This document shows positions 5,462-7,183 of a DNA stretch of 7,183 bases, piece after piece. The position numbers were made by a program, and so were the translations under genes. The notes under the pieces were generated by a model. It was not told the origin of the DNA and ran no database searches. It worked only from the letters and a program-made list of their open reading frames with translations. Each line of letters begins with the position of its first letter. Position 1 is the stretch's first letter. The DNA comes from Chloroflexota bacterium (GTDB lineage Bacteria; Chloroflexota; Limnocylindria; Limnocylindrales; CSP1-4), in NCBI GenBank assembly GCA_021812735.1, contig JAKAMV010000526.1, positions 1-7,183 of the forward strand, in the 5' to 3' direction.

Positions 5462-6563
5462 CCGGGGGCGCGGAGGCTGTCGTGTCGGTTGCCGGTACCG
5501 GTGCGGGGGTCGCGGCCGCGGGTGGTGGGGCCTCCGGGTAGAGCTCGGTCAGGGTGACGTTGAGCGCCGCGGCGACCGGGACCGCGAGCAGGCCCCCCAG
5601 CACCCCCCACGCCGAGAGCCCGACGAGCACCGCGAAGATCGTGACCACCGGGTGCAGGTGCACGGCCCGTCCGATCACGACCGGCATCACCAGCTGGTCC
5701 TCGACCTCCCGGACGACGAGGTAGACGCCCAGGACCACCAGCGCGAACTCGCTCCCGCCGTGCGAGTACGCGACGGTTCCGGCGAGCGCGGCGGCCACGA
5801 TCGGCCCGAGCAGCGGGACGATCTCGAGGATCCCGCTCAGCATCGACAGGGCGAGCGCATAGGGGAGGTGCAGCAGCGGGCCCAGCACCACGTACAGCAC
5901 GAGCGCGACGAGCAGGATCAGGAGGAACTGCCCTCGCAGCCAGTGGCCCAGCACCACGTGGATGCGGCCCGCGATCCCGGCGACGCGCTCGCGCTGGTCC
6001 GGTCCGAAGAACCGCAGCGCGAACGCCCAGAAGCGTCCGCCGTCCAGCAGCAGGTAGAAGGAGACGATCACCACCAGGACGGTCTGTGCCGCGACGTCCC
6101 CGACCAGTTCCGCCATGTGCAGTGCGCCGCCCGGCGTCGCGACCGCCTGGCCGATGGCAACGTTCAGCTGGCGTGCGATCTCCTCGACCGTGATCCGGCG
6201 CGTCCCGATCTGGATGGCATCGTGACCCAGGATGGCCCGCAGCGCCTCCGCGAGCGCGGTGGCCCCGCCGGTCGCCAGCTCCTCGAGTTCGCTGACCAGC
6301 TGCCCCGAGACGATCCAGGCCGCCACCCCGATCGCAGCCAGGGCCGCGACGTACAGTGCCAGGACCACCAGCACGCGCGGAAGACGCGTGCGCGCCTCGA
6401 TCGCGGCCACGAGCGGGCTGAAGGCATAGGCGAGCACGGCCGCGATCACGAAGGGAGGCAGGACGTCGCGCGCGAGCCACCCGACGACGAGGACGGCGAC
6501 GGCAAGCCACGTCAGCCGGCGCCGCTGTCCGTTCCAGGAGGCATCCGCCCCGGCTTGCACCAC
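5451..6563 (-). CDS. AI-2E (PerM/TqsA) family transporter
   Basis: Polytopic inner-membrane protein. 370 residues. Hydrophobic segments lie at about 17-33, 35-54, 62-86, 157-174, 211-231, 233-265, 272-285 and 300-335. Family marks: the soluble stretch 88-155 between the third and fourth helices, '[15 protein letters not shown]' (165-179), '[16 protein letters not shown]' (243-258), '[18 protein letters not shown]' (288-305), and '[16 protein letters not shown]' (319-334). The C-terminus is a Pro/Ala/Thr-rich tail from about 344. Characterised relatives export AI-2 or move Na+/H+; substrate here is unknown and the quorum-sensing name should not be taken literally. Start GTG 6563 is followed immediately by a second GTG (6560); neither has a Shine-Dalgarno site, and the promoter geometry (6 or 9 nt from TAAGCT) allows both. 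Confidence 0.92.
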   Translation of the reverse strand: MVQAGADASWNGQRRRLTWLAVAVLVVGWLARDVLPPFVIAAVLAYAFSPLVAAIEARTRLPRVLVVLALYVAALAAIGVAAWIVSGQLVSELEELATGGATALAEALRAILGHDAIQIGTRRITVEEIARQLNVAIGQAVATPGGALHMAELVGDVAAQTVLVVIVSFYLLLDGGRFWAFALRFFGPDQRERVAGIAGRIHVVLGHWLRGQFLLILLVALVLYVVLGPLLHLPYALALSMLSGILEIVPLLGPIVAAALAGTVAYSHGGSEFALVVLGVYLVVREVEDQLVMPVVIGRAVHLHPVVTIFAVLVGLSAWGVLGGLLAVPVAAALNVTLTELYPEAPPPAAATPAPVPATDTTASAPPAIE

Positions 6564-6569
6564 GCGCAG

Positions 6570-6598
6570 AGCTTAGTGCCTCGGTGTCGGTTTGCTAC
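6570..6598 (-). promoter_or_regulatory. Putative promoter of the AI-2E family gene, leaderless
   Basis: Minus strand: -10 box TAAGCT (6575-6570), 6 nt before GTG 6563 and 9 nt before GTG 6560; a 17-nt spacer leads to GTAGCA (three of six to TTGACA). It overlaps the oppositely directed msrA promoter candidate, so the two may compete. Confidence 0.4.
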
Positions 6599-6601
6599 AG
6601 T
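6573..6601 (+). promoter_or_regulatory. Putative promoter of msrA
   Basis: -10 box TACAGT (6596-6601) and, at a 17-nt spacer, TTAGTG (6573-6578; only the first two bases match). It would give a leader of about 22 nt with no strong Shine-Dalgarno before ATG 6630. Confidence 0.35.
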
Positions 6602-6629
6602 GAGGGCCCCATCGCAGCGAGACCCAGCC

Positions 6630-7183
6630 ATGTTGTTCACCGATCCGCGCAAGCTCCGCATGCCGTCTCCCTCGGAGGCCCTGCCCGGCCGTCCCGAGCC
6701 GTTGGCCGTGCCGGAGACCCACGTCGTCAACGGCGCGCGCCTGCAGCCGCCGTACCCCGACGGGAGCGAGCTCGCCACGTTCGCGCTCGGCTGCTTCTGG
6801 GGAGCGGAGAAGCTCTTCTGGCAGGTGCCGGGAGTCATCGTCACGGCCGTCGGGTACGCGGGCGGGTTCACGCCCAATCCGACCTACGAGGAGGTGTGCT
6901 CCGGGCGGACGGGACACGCCGAATCGGTCCGTGTCGTGTTCGATCCGCGCATCGTGTCCTACGGCGAGCTGTTGCGGCGCTTCTGGGAGAACCACGACCC
7001 GACCCAGGGCAACCGCCAGGGCAACGACATGGGCACGCAGTACCGCTCCGCGGTCTTTACCCATTCGGATGGGCAGCTCCGCGAGGCCGAGACCTCGCGC
7101 GACGCGTATGCGCGCGAGCTCGCGGCGGCCGGCTACGGCCCGATCACGACCGAGATCCGCGACGCGCCGGCGTTCTACTTCGC
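6630..7183 (+). CDS. msrA: Peptide methionine (S)-S-oxide reductase MsrA (3' end off the right edge)
   Basis: Thiol enzyme reducing methionine-S-sulfoxide in proteins and free form, repairing oxidative damage in the cytosol with thioredoxin. 184 residues are visible from ATG 6630. Seen: an N-terminal extension like that of E. coli MsrA ('[13 protein letters not shown]', residues 13-25), the catalytic motif 'GCFWG' with Cys55, '[24 protein letters not shown]' across 75-98, '[16 protein letters not shown]' (118-133) and 'GTQYRS' (135-140), all highly conserved. By comparison with the 212-residue E. coli enzyme about 25-30 residues are missing, which would include the resolving cysteines. The gene is divergent from the AI-2E gene with 66 bp between them. 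Whether an msrB follows cannot be seen. Confidence 0.96.
   Translation, partial: MLFTDPRKLRMPSPSEALPGRPEPLAVPETHVVNGARLQPPYPDGSELATFALGCFWGAEKLFWQVPGVIVTAVGYAGGFTPNPTYEEVCSGRTGHAESVRVVFDPRIVSYGELLRRFWENHDPTQGNRQGNDMGTQYRSAVFTHSDGQLREAETSRDAYARELAAAGYGPITTEIRDAPAFYF

Noticed and set aside
4780..6510. Minus-strand frame of 576 codons over the sigma factor and AI-2E genes
   Set aside because: Shadow of the AI-2E gene frame; no membrane segments or motifs of its own.
1..7183. CRISPR array, IS element, tRNA or rRNA
   Set aside because: No regularly spaced repeats, transposase motifs, terminal repeats or tRNA-like cloverleaf were seen; almost all bases are in genes.

Overview
This is a GC-rich stretch of bacterial chromosome (roughly 70% G+C by eye) packed with seven real protein-coding genes and one gene fusion's worth of extra interest. 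Spacing is tight, genes lie on both strands, start codons are a mixture of ATG and GTG, and no mobile elements, RNA genes or CRISPR arrays are visible. Gene content (PPK2, GreA, SppA, ECF sigma factor, MsrA) is compatible with a Chloroflexota- or Actinomycetota-like, probably uncultivated soil or water bacterium, but the window alone does not fix the phylum.

Layout, left to right. (1) Minus strand, 1-926: an amidohydrolase of the imidazolonepropionase/Xaa-Pro dipeptidase type, whose C-terminus lies beyond the left edge. (2) Minus strand, 983-2362: a long protein whose C-terminal third is a complete GreA transcript-cleavage factor and whose N-terminal half looks like a GIY-YIG-type nuclease domain; it lies 56 bp upstream of the amidohydrolase, in the same direction, and probably in the same transcript. 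(3) Plus strand, 2488-3453: class I polyphosphate kinase 2. (4) Minus strand, 3563-4435: an SppA-type S49 serine protease without a membrane anchor, convergent with ppk2. (5) Plus strand, 4593-5461: an ECF sigma factor and a very short zinc-finger anti-sigma factor overlapping by the four bases GTGA. (6) Minus strand, 5451-6563: an AI-2E/PerM-family membrane transporter, overlapping the anti-sigma gene tail to tail by 11 bp. (7) Plus strand, 6630 to the right edge: peptide methionine sulfoxide reductase MsrA, cut off by the edge.

The most notable item is the GIY-YIG/GreA fusion. It would physically tie a putative DNA-cleaving domain to the RNA polymerase secondary-channel factor that rescues backtracked complexes. 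The GreA tip acidic residues and the GIY-YIG signature residues both appear intact. A run of five CGGCG units sits in the linker between the two halves; gain of one unit would put a stop codon immediately after the nuclease half. Either this is a real slippage-prone junction, or it is a place where an assembly error could have fused two adjacent genes, and both readings should be considered.

A second pattern is regulatory: the three minus-strand genes greA-fusion, sppA and the AI-2E gene all lack a Shine-Dalgarno sequence and instead have a TAnnnT hexamer 6-9 nt before the start codon, as expected for leaderless or nearly leaderless mRNAs. The other genes (amidohydrolase, ppk2, sigma factor) have good Shine-Dalgarno sites. 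Several genes relate to stress handling (polyphosphate/nucleotide balance, stalled transcription, misfolded peptides, methionine oxidation, an ECF switch), but nothing in the sequence proves that they act as one pathway.
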